Assembly: GCA_964634605.1 (NCBI GenBank)
Contig: CAZWLJ010000004.1
Location: 1-64,000, forward strand
DNA length: 64,000 bases
Direction of reading: 5' to 3'
Origin: UPXZ01 sp964634605
Lineage (GTDB): Bacteria > Bacteroidota > Bacteroidia > Bacteroidales > Paludibacteraceae
Of the stretch, positions 13,145 to 22,998 are shown in pieces. Positions within the stretch are counted from its first letter, which is position 1. Each line of letters opens with the position of its first letter. The notes beneath the pieces are model-generated. The model did no database searches. It was not told the origin of the DNA and worked only from the letters and a program-made list of their open reading frames with translations. The translations under genes were made by a program, and so were the position numbers.

Positions 13145-15472
13145 ATGAAACGAATCAATTTTATATACATTATCCTGCTGCTTACCGGTATGGCTGCACA
13201 GGCTCAGGTGGCAATGGGTAAATGGCGAACTCACTTTTCATACAGCGTTGTAGACCATGTGACTCAGTCTGAAAATAAGATTTTTGCCGTAAGCGACGGA
13301 AAACTCTTCACCGTGGACAAGCGGGATGGAAACATGGAATTCATCAGTAAAATATCAGGACTCAACGGGATTACAATTTCAAAAATCGGATACGACGAGG
13401 TAAATAAACTTTTGCTTATCGTATATCAGGATGGAAATATCGATTTCCTTTCGGCCGGAGGAGTAATGAACCTGCCCGACTACTACAACAAGCAAATGAG
13501 TGCCGATAAAAGCATCAATCACATACTTATAGCCAACAACAAAGCCTATCTGTCCTGTAATTTTGGCATTATTACACTCAATATGCTGAAAATGGAGATT
13601 CAGGACACTTATTACATAGGCAACAACGCATCGGAAGTAAAAGTACTGAACACGACCATCCATAATGGTAATATCTATGCTGTGTCAGCCAATAATATTT
13701 ATTTTGCATCTGCCTCGGAGCCGCAGCTTATCAACTATGAATTCTGGAAAATAATGACAGATCTGCCTGGCAGCGGAAGTTTTCAGGCTTTGTACTCGTT
13801 TGGAAATTCACTGGTACTGCTCCGGAACGGAAAACTTTACATTCAGAATCCAAACGGGATATGGTCGGAACCCGAACCGGAAACATCGTTTAATGAAATA
13901 ATTGTTTCAGGAAATTTCATTCAGGCATTCACAACAAACGGCACTTATATTTTCGACAGTCAATTCACCAAAAGCACCATCACCGGCATCAATGAAATTA
14001 AAGATGGCTGCTACGACAAATCATCGTCCAGATTTTGGTTTGCTGCCGGCGGACAGGGATTAATCGAATACAAAATAAACGGTGATTCGCCCTCAATAAA
14101 TTATTACAAACCCGACGGGCCTGCCGTAAACTTTCCTTACAAGATGAAGTTTGCAGGTGAAAGGCTCTTCGTAGTGCCCGGCGAAAAATTTCTCGGACCG
14201 GTAAAAAGACCTGCCTATGTGATGATTTTCGAAAACAACAAATGGAAAAACATTTCCTATACCGATATCGAAAAGTCGCTCGGCATTCTCAAAGTGGAAG
14301 ATTTTTCGTCCATAGCCATCGATCCGGATGATAATAAACATTTCTATGCAAACAGTGCAAGTTCCGGAGTTTATGAATTCCGAAACGATGAGTTTTATAT
14401 GCACTACGACCGGAATAACAGCATTATCGAAACAGCACTCAACATACCGAGCGACTACTTTCAGTGGACGGATAACCTGACCTTTGACGCCGCTAAAAAT
14501 CTGTGGATGACCAACGACCTGGTGGCTTTCGGGATAAAGATATTCAAGCCAAACGGTGAATTTTCAAAACTGGGATTCGACGGCGTAAACAACAAGCAAT
14601 CGCTGGGTAAAATTCTGATTTCCAACCAGAATCCGAATCAAAAATGGGTACTTTCCAGAAGGCATATTCCCGGAATATGTGTTTTTGACGACAACGGTAC
14701 CCTCGACACCCTGGCCGATGACAAATCCACTTTTAATTCAACATTCAACTACAACACCAGCGATGGTGTGAAATCAATCACTCCGACACTGTTTTTCTGT
14801 ATAGAGCAGGAAAAAAATGGTGCAATATGGGTGGGAACCAACGAAGGACCCTTGCTTTTCAACAATCCGTCGAAGGTTTTCGAACCCGGATTTACGTGCT
14901 CAAGAATCATCATTCCAAGAAACGACGGCACAGGGTTGGGCGATTTCCTTTTAGAAGACCAGAAAATCATAGCCATTGCCATTGACGGAGCAAACAGAAA
15001 ATGGATTGGCACAGAATCGTCCGGAGTGTATTTAATGTCGGAAAATGGCCAGGAGACGATTCATCACTTCACTTCTAAAAACAGCCCGTTGCTTTCTGAT
15101 GAAATAATTTCCATAGCGATAAATCCGGCTAACGGCGAAGTATTTTTCGGTACCGGCGGAGGTCTGGTGTCGTTTCAGAGCGACGCGGTGGAAGCTTCCG
15201 AAACATTCGGCAACGTATACGCATATCCTAATCCGGTCAGAGAGAATTTCGACGGACTAATTACAATCAAAGGTCTGGTGGAAAATACCCAGGTAAAAAT
15301 AACCGATCTGGCAGGAAACCTGGTGAGCGAAACCACCTCTAAAGGAAGCATTGCAACGTGGGATGGCAAAAATGCTTACGGTCAGAAAGTCAGCACAGGG
15401 GTGTATCTTGCAATTTGTATTTCACCTGACGGGCTGCAATCTCAAACAACCAAAATACTGATTATTAACTAA
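13145..15472 (+). CDS. porZ: Type IX secretion system protein PorZ
   Basis: This 775-aa protein has a signal peptide ending near AQAQ. Two beta-propeller regions follow; the first begins KWRTHFSYSVVDHVTQSENKIFAVSD, the typical PorZ N-terminal motif, and later regions contain two-component-propeller repeats (GAIWVGTNEG, RKWIGTESSGV). The C-terminal CTD (about 690-775) reads YAYPNPV...TDLAGNLV...VSTGVYLA. In Porphyromonas gingivalis PorZ (nearly the same length) is a surface component of the attachment complex that delivers A-LPS to the sortase PorU. Its presence indicates that this organism has a T9SS. It is the only T9SS machinery gene in the window. Confidence 0.88.
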   Translation: MKRINFIYIILLLTGMAAQAQVAMGKWRTHFSYSVVDHVTQSENKIFAVSDGKLFTVDKRDGNMEFISKISGLNGITISKIGYDEVNKLLLIVYQDGNIDFLSAGGVMNLPDYYNKQMSADKSINHILIANNKAYLSCNFGIITLNMLKMEIQDTYYIGNNASEVKVLNTTIHNGNIYAVSANNIYFASASEPQLINYEFWKIMTDLPGSGSFQALYSFGNSLVLLRNGKLYIQNPNGIWSEPEPETSFNEIIVSGNFIQAFTTNGTYIFDSQFTKSTITGINEIKDGCYDKSSSRFWFAAGGQGLIEYKINGDSPSINYYKPDGPAVNFPYKMKFAGERLFVVPGEKFLGPVKRPAYVMIFENNKWKNISYTDIEKSLGILKVEDFSSIAIDPDDNKHFYANSASSGVYEFRNDEFYMHYDRNNSIIETALNIPSDYFQWTDNLTFDAAKNLWMTNDLVAFGIKIFKPNGEFSKLGFDGVNNKQSLGKILISNQNPNQKWVLSRRHIPGICVFDDNGTLDTLADDKSTFNSTFNYNTSDGVKSITPTLFFCIEQEKNGAIWVGTNEGPLLFNNPSKVFEPGFTCSRIIIPRNDGTGLGDFLLEDQKIIAIAIDGANRKWIGTESSGVYLMSENGQETIHHFTSKNSPLLSDEIISIAINPANGEVFFGTGGGLVSFQSDAVEASETFGNVYAYPNPVRENFDGLITIKGLVENTQVKITDLAGNLVSETTSKGSIATWDGKNAYGQKVSTGVYLAICISPDGLQSQTTKILIIN

Positions 15473-15570
15473 GTACAACCGGCTCTGTTTTTTATCAGAA
15501 ATGTTTCCGAACGGATTATCCGTGAAACCAGGCACAGTTTTGACCATAGTCTGCTTCTCAGACGAAATGG

Positions 15571-16221
15571 TTATTTGAATCTGGGTATCAGATACGTCCA
15601 TTTTGGTATATTCATTCCCCATCTTTTAGCTGTTCCCTGGTACTTTATTTCCAGGAAATCGTCCACATTGAACTCTGCCAGCAGGTGATTCTGATTTTTT
15701 CGGCAAATATCCAACATTGCATCTATACAGGGAGCACCGTGTCTGATGAATGGTCTGAATCTGAAATAAGCTTCACGGCTAATAAGCATACACAGCGGGT
15801 GGATATAGGTGAATCTGAATGAATCCGGAAAAAGTTTATCTGTTAACCGTGATTCACCTCTTTGAATTCCCAGTTTGTTCACCATGCGCTTCCTGCCCAC
15901 GGCATAGCCGGTAAACCGCTGGAACATAGGCGACAGAACATCTTTTGTCAGTGTGACATCGCTATCAAGTATCAGCAGAAATTCGTGGTTCGAACTTTTC
16001 AGGGCAAAGTCCATCCCCGGTCCATGGTGAATATTATATCCTAAACGCTCTACTGTGAAATTCGAATCTTTCTCCTCCAAATCACGAAAATAAGTATTAC
16101 CATCATCGCTGCCGTCAATAATCCGATAGGCCGTATCCGGATAGAGATTCCGGACACTTGCATATTGTTCGTAAATGTATTCCGGTGTTTTATAATGAAC
16201 AGACACTATTTCTACATCCAT
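15571..16221 (-). CDS. Family 2 glycosyltransferase
   Basis: This 216-aa protein has the GT-A fold pattern of glycosyltransferase family 2: an N-terminal EIVSVHYKTPEYI nucleotide-binding strand and a LILDSDVTLT (DSD/DxD metal-binding) motif near 80-90. It is shorter than most GT2 enzymes and has no membrane segment. Acceptor and sugar donor are unknown. It follows folE by 75 bases in the same direction, probably as the last gene of that unit. Confidence 0.75.
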   Translation of the reverse strand: MDVEIVSVHYKTPEYIYEQYASVRNLYPDTAYRIIDGSDDGNTYFRDLEEKDSNFTVERLGYNIHHGPGMDFALKSSNHEFLLILDSDVTLTKDVLSPMFQRFTGYAVGRKRMVNKLGIQRGESRLTDKLFPDSFRFTYIHPLCMLISREAYFRFRPFIRHGAPCIDAMLDICRKNQNHLLAEFNVDDFLEIKYQGTAKRWGMNIPKWTYLIPRFK

Positions 16222-16296
16222 CGGGTCAGTTTTTAAAATTCGGAAAAGCGTTTTTTTTTTGGAAGAAAGGCTTTTTGCTCAGGTGCCTGAAAAATC

Positions 16297-16890
16297 TTAC
16301 CCTTTAATCAGATTCAAAAATTCCTCACGGGTTTTGGCTTGCTGGAAAACACCTGTAAAGTCGGAAGTGGTAGTAATGGAGTGTTGTTTCTGAACTCCCC
16401 GCATCTGCATGCAAAGGTGCTGAGCTTCGATGACTACGATAACTCCCATCGGATCGAGCGTATTTTGAATACAATCTTTGATTTGCGTGGTCAGACGTTC
16501 CTGTACCTGGAGCCGGCGGGCAAAAACTTCGACCACACGGGCTATTTTGCTCAATCCGGTAATTTTCCTGTTCGGAATATAAGCTACGTGTGCCTTCCCG
16601 AAAAACGGGAGCAAATGGTGTTCGCACAGGGAGTAAAAATCAATATCCTTAACGATAACCATCTGGCGGTAATCTTCTGTAAACATGGCTGAACGGAGAA
16701 TCTTTTCGGGTTCCTGTTCATAGCCCTGCATGAAAAACTGCATTGCTTTGGCTACACGCTGCGGAGTTTTAAGCAAGCCTTCCCGTTCGGTGTTTTCACC
16801 CAATATATCAAGGATTTGCCTGTATTTATCGGCAAGTACGACCGTTTTTTCTTTATCAAAAGAAATAAGATTGTTTTCGAACAGGTCCAT
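16297..16890 (-). CDS. folE: GTP cyclohydrolase I
   Basis: This 197-aa enzyme converts GTP to 7,8-dihydroneopterin triphosphate, the first step of folate synthesis. The zinc ligands are visible as Cys89 and His92 (SLCEHHLLPF) and Cys160 (HLCMQMRG). GLSKIARVVEVFARR and the conserved tail with QKQHSITTTS are present. It starts 9 bases after the SPOR gene, so the two are co-transcribed. Confidence 0.97.
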   Translation of the reverse strand: MDLFENNLISFDKEKTVVLADKYRQILDILGENTEREGLLKTPQRVAKAMQFFMQGYEQEPEKILRSAMFTEDYRQMVIVKDIDFYSLCEHHLLPFFGKAHVAYIPNRKITGLSKIARVVEVFARRLQVQERLTTQIKDCIQNTLDPMGVIVVIEAQHLCMQMRGVQKQHSITTTSDFTGVFQQAKTREEFLNLIKG

Positions 16891-16899
16891 TTATTCAGT

Positions 16900-17373
16900 T
16901 TATCGGATTGATATTTTACTTTCACGTACGGGATAAGTTTCTCTGCTAAGTTCCGGAAATACCTTTACCAGCTCCGAACGAAACGCTTTGGCATCTTCCA
17001 GGGTTTTGAAATCACCTATTCTGACTTTCCAAAATGGGGAAGCATAGATTCGGTATACTGCGTAACCCGGAAAAGCGCTTCTTAATTTTCGTTCCACTGA
17101 ATAGGCTTCATTTTTGGCGGTTTTCTGCGCATTGCTTGAAAACACCTGAACTCTGTATCCGAATCCGGTATATGTACCCGACCCCACTTCTATTTTACGG
17201 TTGATATGGCTAATTATCAGATTGTCTAATTTTGAATCCTGAAATATCACGACTTCCGAATTCTTCCGAATATTATCAATTATAGCCGGCCGGGCAGGTT
17301 TATCCGCTGATTGTGCCATCAATAAGTGAATACAGAACAGCATTATTCCTGTTATGGAAAAAAACTTATTCAT
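16900..17373 (-). CDS. SPOR domain protein, exported
   Basis: I choose the ATG at 17373 (MNKFFSITGIMLFCIHLLMAQ), giving a normal signal peptide; the frame is open further upstream to 17421. The C-terminal 75 residues form a SPOR domain (GYRVQVFSSNAQKTAKNEAYSVE...WKVRIGDFKTLEDAKAF...), which binds denuded peptidoglycan glycan strands. A cell-envelope role is inferred. A TACTTTTG promoter box lies at 17400-17407. folE follows in the same operon. Confidence 0.8.
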   Translation of the reverse strand: MNKFFSITGIMLFCIHLLMAQSADKPARPAIIDNIRKNSEVVIFQDSKLDNLIISHINRKIEVGSGTYTGFGYRVQVFSSNAQKTAKNEAYSVERKLRSAFPGYAVYRIYASPFWKVRIGDFKTLEDAKAFRSELVKVFPELSRETYPVRESKISIR

Positions 17374-17399
17374 CATGTTTCTGAGAATCTTATTTTTTA

Positions 17400-17407
17400 C
17401 AAAAGTA
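17400..17407 (-). promoter_or_regulatory. Promoter -7 box for the SPOR-folE unit
   Basis: On the minus strand this reads TACTTTTG, a TAnnTTTG match about 27 bases before the chosen SPOR start. It supports that start over the upstream one at 17421. Confidence 0.55.
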
Positions 17408-17480
17408 TGAAAATAAAACAATTTTCAACCGGTTTTTTGAAAAAATCAATTGCTTTAACTAATATTTCAAAACGATAAAA

Positions 17481-17512
17481 CTTGTATTTTGTACCCGAAA
17501 ACAGTATCTTTG
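17481..17512 (+). promoter_or_regulatory. ispD promoter
   Basis: TATCTTTG at 17505-17512 matches TAnnTTTG. A TTG at 17482-17484 lies about 20 bases upstream. The ispD ATG follows 17 bases after the box. Confidence 0.65.
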
Positions 17513-17529
17513 TTGGAAATTGTAGCTAA

Positions 17530-18207
17530 ATGAAAACCCGAAAATCGGCTATCATAGTTGCCGGAGGAAAAGGAGAAAGAATGAACACGGTAATTCCAAA
17601 GCAGTTTCTTGAACTGAACGGAATACCTGTACTCATGCATGCCATACAGCAGTTTTTCAATTATTCGGATGAAACAGAACTTATAGTGGTTCTGCCAGCC
17701 ACTCAGATTGACTACTGGAAACAACTCTGCCTGAAATATCATTTTTATATTCCGCATCAGATTGCCGGGGGAGGAACCGAAAGGTTTTTTTCCGTAAAAA
17801 ACGCTCTGAAACTGATCGGAGATACCGGATTAGTGGCCATACACGACGGTGTAAGACCTCTGGTTAATTCACAAACCATAGCAAAATGCTTTGATGAAGC
17901 CGAAAAATGGGGTGCAGCAATACCGGTGACTGATTCGGCTGACAGCATACGGAAGCTCACCGCGAATGGAAGTACAACTGTGAACAGGAAGGAATACAAA
18001 CTGGTTCAAACGCCTCAGGTATTCCGGGCCGACATCCTTCTTGAAAGTTACAGGCAACCATTCAACGATTTTTTTACCGACGATGCTTCGGTGGTGGAAG
18101 CAGCCGGTTACAGCGTCAGACTGGTTGAAGGCAACAGAGAAAACATCAAGATTACAACTCCTTTTGATCTGAAATTTGCTGAATCGGTATTAAAAAACAA
18201 TGCATAA
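17530..18207 (+). CDS. ispD: 2-C-methyl-D-erythritol 4-phosphate cytidylyltransferase
   Basis: This 225-aa enzyme of the non-mevalonate isoprenoid pathway makes CDP-ME from MEP and CTP. The CTP-binding loop IVAGGKGERM (9-18) and PKQFLELNGIPVL are followed by VAIHDGVRPLV and DDASVVEAAG. Its stop codon overlaps the start of the acyltransferase gene by one base. ispD, the acyltransferase and recG form one transcription unit. Confidence 0.96.
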   Translation: MKTRKSAIIVAGGKGERMNTVIPKQFLELNGIPVLMHAIQQFFNYSDETELIVVLPATQIDYWKQLCLKYHFYIPHQIAGGGTERFFSVKNALKLIGDTGLVAIHDGVRPLVNSQTIAKCFDEAEKWGAAIPVTDSADSIRKLTANGSTTVNRKEYKLVQTPQVFRADILLESYRQPFNDFFTDDASVVEAAGYSVRLVEGNRENIKITTPFDLKFAESVLKNNA

Positions 18208-19262
18208 TGAAAGAGCAAAACCAGAGAATTGACTGGCTTGACAGCCTTCGGGCTATTGCAGTGATAGCGGTTATCGTCATTCATGTTTCTTCACCGGTGG
18301 TGAACATGACTTACGGCAGAAACATGGCACACTGGTGGACAGGGAATTTTTTTGACAGTGCTGTAAGGTTTGCAGTACCTCTTTTTCTGATGATTAGCGG
18401 CGCCATGCTCCTATCAACCGGATACGAAATCAAAACATTTTACAAAAAACGTTTTGTTCGCGTATTGATTCCTTTTCTCTTCTGGATGGTCGTATACTGG
18501 ATTTTCAGGTATTTCACGCTGCCCGGCAGCAAGCCGCACGGTTTCAGCGACATAATCGTGTGGGCTGGAGATATCTTCATGAGAGAAGGGATATCGAAAC
18601 ATTTTTGGTTTGTCTATATGATTGTTTTCTCGTATCTGATAACACCCTTTATCGGTATGTTTGTCAGAAAACTGAAGCCGGAAATGCTGGTATTTCTTCT
18701 GGCTGCCTGGATTCTAATCGTAAGCATCAGCAAAGATTTTTCGGTCGATATGTACGGCTGGAGAGGAAATCTGCTTCATAAATTTTTTATTTATTTTCTC
18801 TATTCAGGCTACATGGTTTTAGGGTACTATCTTTACAATATCTTTTACGTATCCAGAAACATCCGTCTTACAGCATGGATCTTATATTTGGTCACAGTAT
18901 GCATTGCCTTTTTCATGACTTTTTATTCGAGTAAGCTCAAGGGCAGGCTTGATTTATCCATCTACAACTATTTCAGCCTGAACACCATGGTGCAATCAAT
19001 AGCAATCTTCGTTGCAATGAAAGGCACTTCGGTATCAAAAAAAATACCCCGTGCAATCCAGCAAACGCTGAGTAATTATAGCTACGGCATTTACCTAGTG
19101 CACATTCTGGTTATCGGGATATTCTACAGAAACGGGATATTCTGGACAATGTCCCATCCGCTGATTTCGGTACCTCTGGTTGTAATCCTGACGGCTGTCA
19201 CTTCATTTACAGTGATATTTCTTTTACGAAAAATTCCCTTCGGCAAATTTATTTCAGGCTAA
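18207..19262 (+). CDS. Acyltransferase family 3 membrane protein
   Basis: This 351-aa polytopic protein has about ten hydrophobic segments and the family-3 acyltransferase start pattern RIDWLDSLRAIAVIAVIVIHVSSP, with the conserved His near residue 28. Such proteins O-acylate surface sugars or peptidoglycan, or similar acceptors (OafA/WecH group). The acceptor here is unknown. It overlaps ispD by one base and precedes recG by 8 bases. Confidence 0.85.
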   Translation: MKEQNQRIDWLDSLRAIAVIAVIVIHVSSPVVNMTYGRNMAHWWTGNFFDSAVRFAVPLFLMISGAMLLSTGYEIKTFYKKRFVRVLIPFLFWMVVYWIFRYFTLPGSKPHGFSDIIVWAGDIFMREGISKHFWFVYMIVFSYLITPFIGMFVRKLKPEMLVFLLAAWILIVSISKDFSVDMYGWRGNLLHKFFIYFLYSGYMVLGYYLYNIFYVSRNIRLTAWILYLVTVCIAFFMTFYSSKLKGRLDLSIYNYFSLNTMVQSIAIFVAMKGTSVSKKIPRAIQQTLSNYSYGIYLVHILVIGIFYRNGIFWTMSHPLISVPLVVILTAVTSFTVIFLLRKIPFGKFISG

Positions 19263-19270
19263 CTGCAAAG

Positions 19271-21367
19271 ATGGATTTCTCAACACAGGATATCAAATTT
19301 TTACCCGGAGTGGGGCCCCGAAAAGCCGAACTCTTCAACAGGGAACTTTCCATTTTCACCGTTGAAGATTTGCTCAGGTATTATCCTTACAAATACGTGG
19401 ACAGAAGCCGGTTTTACAAAATCCGGGATCTGCGCGGTGATATGCAGTTTGTTCAGATCAAAGGCCGGTTTGTCCGTTTTGAGAAAATAGGCGAAGGGAA
19501 AAACCAGCGCCTTTCGGCTTTGTTTTCTGACGGGGAAGATACCATTGAGCTGGTATGGTTCAGGGGTATCCGGTTTGTTGCCGACAAGTATAAAACCGGG
19601 ATTGAGTACGTGGCATTCGGCAAGCCTTCGTTATTTAACGGGAAATTTAACCTGGTTCACCCGGATATCGAATTGGTATCACAACTGCCTCCGGCGGATG
19701 AAATGGGTTTCCAGCCCTACTACAACACTTCCGAAAAAATGAAAAATCACTTTCTGAATTCGAAAGCCATTCAGAAAATCATATATCCGTTAGTTGAAAA
19801 AATCGAAGCCGGCATTTCCGAAACTCTGCCTTCCTATGTGTTGCAACAGTACAAACTGATGAACCTGACAGAGTCGCTCATCAACATACATTTTCCGAAA
19901 AACGAAAAAACGCTGGAGCGGGCCAGGCAACGCCTTAAATTCGAAGAACTATTTTACATTCAATTGGATATCTTACGCCAGCGAAAATGGAGAGAACAAC
20001 ACTATTCCGGATTTGTTTTTTCGAAAATAGGCATTTATTTCAATGAATTCTACTACAATCACCTGCCCTTTACTCTGACCGAAGCACAAAAAAAAGTGGT
20101 CAGGGAAATCCGCACCGACATGTCATCGGGTAAACAGATGAACCGGTTGCTGCAGGGAGATGTAGGCAGCGGTAAAACGGTGGTAGCGCTGATGACCATG
20201 CTGATAGCACTTGACAACGGATTTCAGGCCTGCATGATGGCACCCACGGAAATCCTTGCCAATCAGCACTTTGCCACTGTCAGCGAACTTCTTCGGGGAA
20301 TAAATGTGAATATAGCGCTTCTGACAGGCTCAACAAAGAAAAAAGACCGTGAAGTCATACACAAACAACTACAGAATGGCGAACTGCAAATTATTATCGG
20401 GACCCATGCTCTGATTGAAGATACAGTTCAGTTCAGAAACCTGGGTTATGTGATCATTGATGAGCAGCATCGGTTTGGTGTGGCACAACGCTCCAGACTC
20501 TGGATAAAAAACGAACATCCGCCTCATATTCTGGTAATGACCGCCACTCCTATACCCCGCACACTGGCAATGACTATTTACGGTGATCTGAGCGTATCGG
20601 TAATAGATGAACTTCCTCCGGGCCGGAAAAGCATTCAGACTTTTCATTATTACGAATCAAAACGCAATGCATTAATTAGCTTTATAAGGAAACAAATCCA
20701 GAACGGAAGGCAGGTTTACGTGGTATATCCACTCATTGAGGAGTCAGAGAAACTTGATTTCCGTTACCTCCAGGAAGGATTTGAATACCTGAAAGAGGTA
20801 CTCCCCGATGTAAGTATCAGCATGGTACACGGCAAAATGAAACCGGCCGAAAAAGATGCACACATGCAGAAATTTGTAACCGGCGAAACACAATTAATGG
20901 TAGCAACTACCGTTATTGAAGTTGGAGTGAATGTTCCGAACGCATCGGTGATGATTATCGAGAGCGCCGAACGATTCGGACTCTCACAGCTTCATCAGCT
21001 TCGCGGACGTGTAGGAAGGGGAGCCGAACAATCTTTCTGTATATTGCTTACAGGGTATAAACTTTCATCAGACTCGCGCAAGCGAATGGAAATAATGACC
21101 CGGACTAACGATGGTTTCGAGATTTCAGAAGCCGACCTGAAGCTTCGCGGACCAGGCGATATGGAAGGTACGCAGCAAAGCGGCATTCCGTTTGAGCTGA
21201 AAATAGCCGACCTGACCAAAGACAGCAGGATGCTCGAAATTGCACGAAACACGGCCTGGGATATCCTGGAAAAAGACCCGACACTTAGTTCTGAAAAAAA
21301 CCGGATGATGGGTTATCAGTTGAAAAAAATGAAAACCAACACGGTGAACTGGAGTGCAATAAGTTGA
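19271..21367 (+). CDS. recG: ATP-dependent DNA helicase RecG
   Basis: This 698-aa protein has the RecG layout: an N-terminal wedge/OB domain starting with a helix-hairpin-helix-like FLPGVGPRKAELF, then the SF2 helicase core with Walker A GDVGSGKT (296-303), the DEQH box (397-400), motif TATPIPRTL and the C-terminal GRVGRG motif. It reverses stalled forks and migrates Holliday junctions. It is the third gene of the ispD unit. Confidence 0.97.
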   Translation: MDFSTQDIKFLPGVGPRKAELFNRELSIFTVEDLLRYYPYKYVDRSRFYKIRDLRGDMQFVQIKGRFVRFEKIGEGKNQRLSALFSDGEDTIELVWFRGIRFVADKYKTGIEYVAFGKPSLFNGKFNLVHPDIELVSQLPPADEMGFQPYYNTSEKMKNHFLNSKAIQKIIYPLVEKIEAGISETLPSYVLQQYKLMNLTESLINIHFPKNEKTLERARQRLKFEELFYIQLDILRQRKWREQHYSGFVFSKIGIYFNEFYYNHLPFTLTEAQKKVVREIRTDMSSGKQMNRLLQGDVGSGKTVVALMTMLIALDNGFQACMMAPTEILANQHFATVSELLRGINVNIALLTGSTKKKDREVIHKQLQNGELQIIIGTHALIEDTVQFRNLGYVIIDEQHRFGVAQRSRLWIKNEHPPHILVMTATPIPRTLAMTIYGDLSVSVIDELPPGRKSIQTFHYYESKRNALISFIRKQIQNGRQVYVVYPLIEESEKLDFRYLQEGFEYLKEVLPDVSISMVHGKMKPAEKDAHMQKFVTGETQLMVATTVIEVGVNVPNASVMIIESAERFGLSQLHQLRGRVGRGAEQSFCILLTGYKLSSDSRKRMEIMTRTNDGFEISEADLKLRGPGDMEGTQQSGIPFELKIADLTKDSRMLEIARNTAWDILEKDPTLSSEKNRMMGYQLKKMKTNTVNWSAIS

Positions 21368-21406
21368 AAATATTAGTTAAAAAAATATTTTTTTCGTCCG
21401 GAACAA

Positions 21407-21437
21407 TTTGAATTTTAATTTGTTTTGGGTACTTTTG
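21407..21437 (+). promoter_or_regulatory. ndk promoter, both boxes
   Basis: TTTG at 21407-21410, 19 bases, then TACTTTTG at 21430-21437. This is the complete Bacteroidetes consensus arrangement and the clearest promoter in the window. The ndk ATG lies about 53 bases downstream. Confidence 0.75.
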
Positions 21438-21490
21438 GCATTGAATAAATTTTCAGGTTAAATATCTGAACAAAAAATACTTTCTGATTA

Positions 21491-21952
21491 ATGGAACGGA
21501 CCCTTGTAATTCTTAAACCATCTGCAATCCAGCGATCTCTGGTGGGCGAAGTGATCAAACGCTTCGAACAAAAAGGACTCCGGCTTGCCGGGATTAAGAT
21601 GATGCAATTGTCCGACCAGATTTTGAATGAGCATTATGCTCATCTGGCTGACCGTCCTTTCTTCAAACGCATTAAAGATTCGATGATGATTACCCCCGTG
21701 ATAGTGACATGCTGGGAGGGAAAGGATTCTGTACGTGTTGTACGCACCATGACCGGTTCTACCAATAGCCGTGATGCAGTACCCGGAACAATAAGAGGTG
21801 ATTTTAGTATGAGTTTACAGGAAAATATTGTCCATACATCCGATGCGGTTGAAAACGCGAAAGAGGAGCTGGCAAGATTTTTCGCTGATGATGAAATTTT
21901 CGAGTATGAGAATATACTTACACCGTTTTTATATGCAAACGATGAAATTTAA
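21491..21952 (+). CDS. ndk: Nucleoside diphosphate kinase
   Basis: This 153-aa enzyme transfers the gamma-phosphate of ATP to NDPs via a phospho-histidine. The start RTLVILKPSAIQR and the active-site region NIVHTSDAVENAKEEL with His115 are present. The canonical motif is NxxHGSDS; here Thr replaces Gly next to the histidine and Ala replaces the second Ser, a modest deviation. The M23 peptidase gene follows after 7 bases. Confidence 0.95.
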   Translation: MERTLVILKPSAIQRSLVGEVIKRFEQKGLRLAGIKMMQLSDQILNEHYAHLADRPFFKRIKDSMMITPVIVTCWEGKDSVRVVRTMTGSTNSRDAVPGTIRGDFSMSLQENIVHTSDAVENAKEELARFFADDEIFEYENILTPFLYANDEI

Positions 21953-21959
21953 CTAACTA

Positions 21960-22874
21960 ATGACGTTTAAACACTTAATTCTTACAACACTAGTAAGCAT
22001 AATTGCGATAAACAACGTAAACGCACAAGTAGTAAAAGTACAGGCAGCCCCTGGAAACATGAAAATGGCTGCTCAGAAAGCTTTTCCTGCACGCAACATC
22101 CCCACTGCAGACACGACCAACATTTACAACGAAATGTTGAACGACGAAACGGATGACTTGATGGAAAACCACCCTGCAGGTGACTTGTATAACGACATCT
22201 GGAGCAGTGAGAAACTCAATCCCTATAAGGTTTCTGTCAACAGTCTTCCTGACTCCATACTCATCGACTGCTCCGACTTTACAATGCCGGTCAATACAGG
22301 CAGAGTATCCTCCAAGTTCGGGCCAAGACGATACCGCTATCATTACGGAATAGACATAGCGCTTCCAAGCGGAAATTTTGTTGTGTCTTCATTCGCCGGA
22401 AAAGTGAGAGTAGTGGATTATGAAGCCGGTGGATACGGCAACTATGTGGTAGTAAGACACGACAACGGGCTTGAGACTGTATACGCTCACCTGAGCACAG
22501 TAACCTGCAAGGTGAATGAACGTGTAAAAGCAGGTGACAAATTAGGTCTGAGTGGCAACACCGGTCGTTCTACAGGTCCGCACCTGCATTTTGAAACCCG
22601 TTATATCGGTAATGCATTCAATCCTTCGTCGCTGATAAACTTCGACACCCATAAGGTGTATGCTAATAACTACACGCTTACAAAACGTAAAAACTTCGGT
22701 TACCAGCAGCACAAAGCCAAAACTGTTCAACTGGCTAAATACTATAAAGTACGTAAAGGCGACAATCTGAGCGTCATTGCTGCCCGTAACGGCACAACGG
22801 TAAATAAACTGAAAAAACTGAATGGATTCAAATCATCCAAAGTGAAATATGGCCAAAGAATAAAAATCAGATAA
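21960..22874 (+). CDS. M23 peptidoglycan endopeptidase with LysM
   Basis: This 304-aa exported protein (signal peptide ending in NVNAQ) has an M23/LytM domain at about 105-215 with zinc-binding motifs HYGIDI (HxxxD) and HLHFE (HxH). A C-terminal LysM (about 255-303: YYKVRKGDNLSVIAARNGTT...) binds peptidoglycan. It would cut peptide cross-links in the wall. It is co-transcribed with ndk. Confidence 0.9.
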   Translation: MTFKHLILTTLVSIIAINNVNAQVVKVQAAPGNMKMAAQKAFPARNIPTADTTNIYNEMLNDETDDLMENHPAGDLYNDIWSSEKLNPYKVSVNSLPDSILIDCSDFTMPVNTGRVSSKFGPRRYRYHYGIDIALPSGNFVVSSFAGKVRVVDYEAGGYGNYVVVRHDNGLETVYAHLSTVTCKVNERVKAGDKLGLSGNTGRSTGPHLHFETRYIGNAFNPSSLINFDTHKVYANNYTLTKRKNFGYQQHKAKTVQLAKYYKVRKGDNLSVIAARNGTTVNKLKKLNGFKSSKVKYGQRIKIR

Positions 22875-22920
22875 TGATACGTTTTCTGATCTGAATTAAG
22901 AAATTGACTATCCGAAAAAA

Positions 22921-22960
22921 CATAAAAAAACCATCCGGAAATCCGGATGGTTTTTTTATG
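22921..22960. terminator. Bidirectional terminator between M23 gene and ahcY
   Basis: A 19-bp perfect inverted repeat (22921-22939 and 22942-22960) with core CCATCCGGA and A7/T7 flanks. It serves both convergent genes. Confidence 0.9.
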
Positions 22961-22998
22961 AATGATATTCAGATTATATTCCTTACTACAAAAGAGAA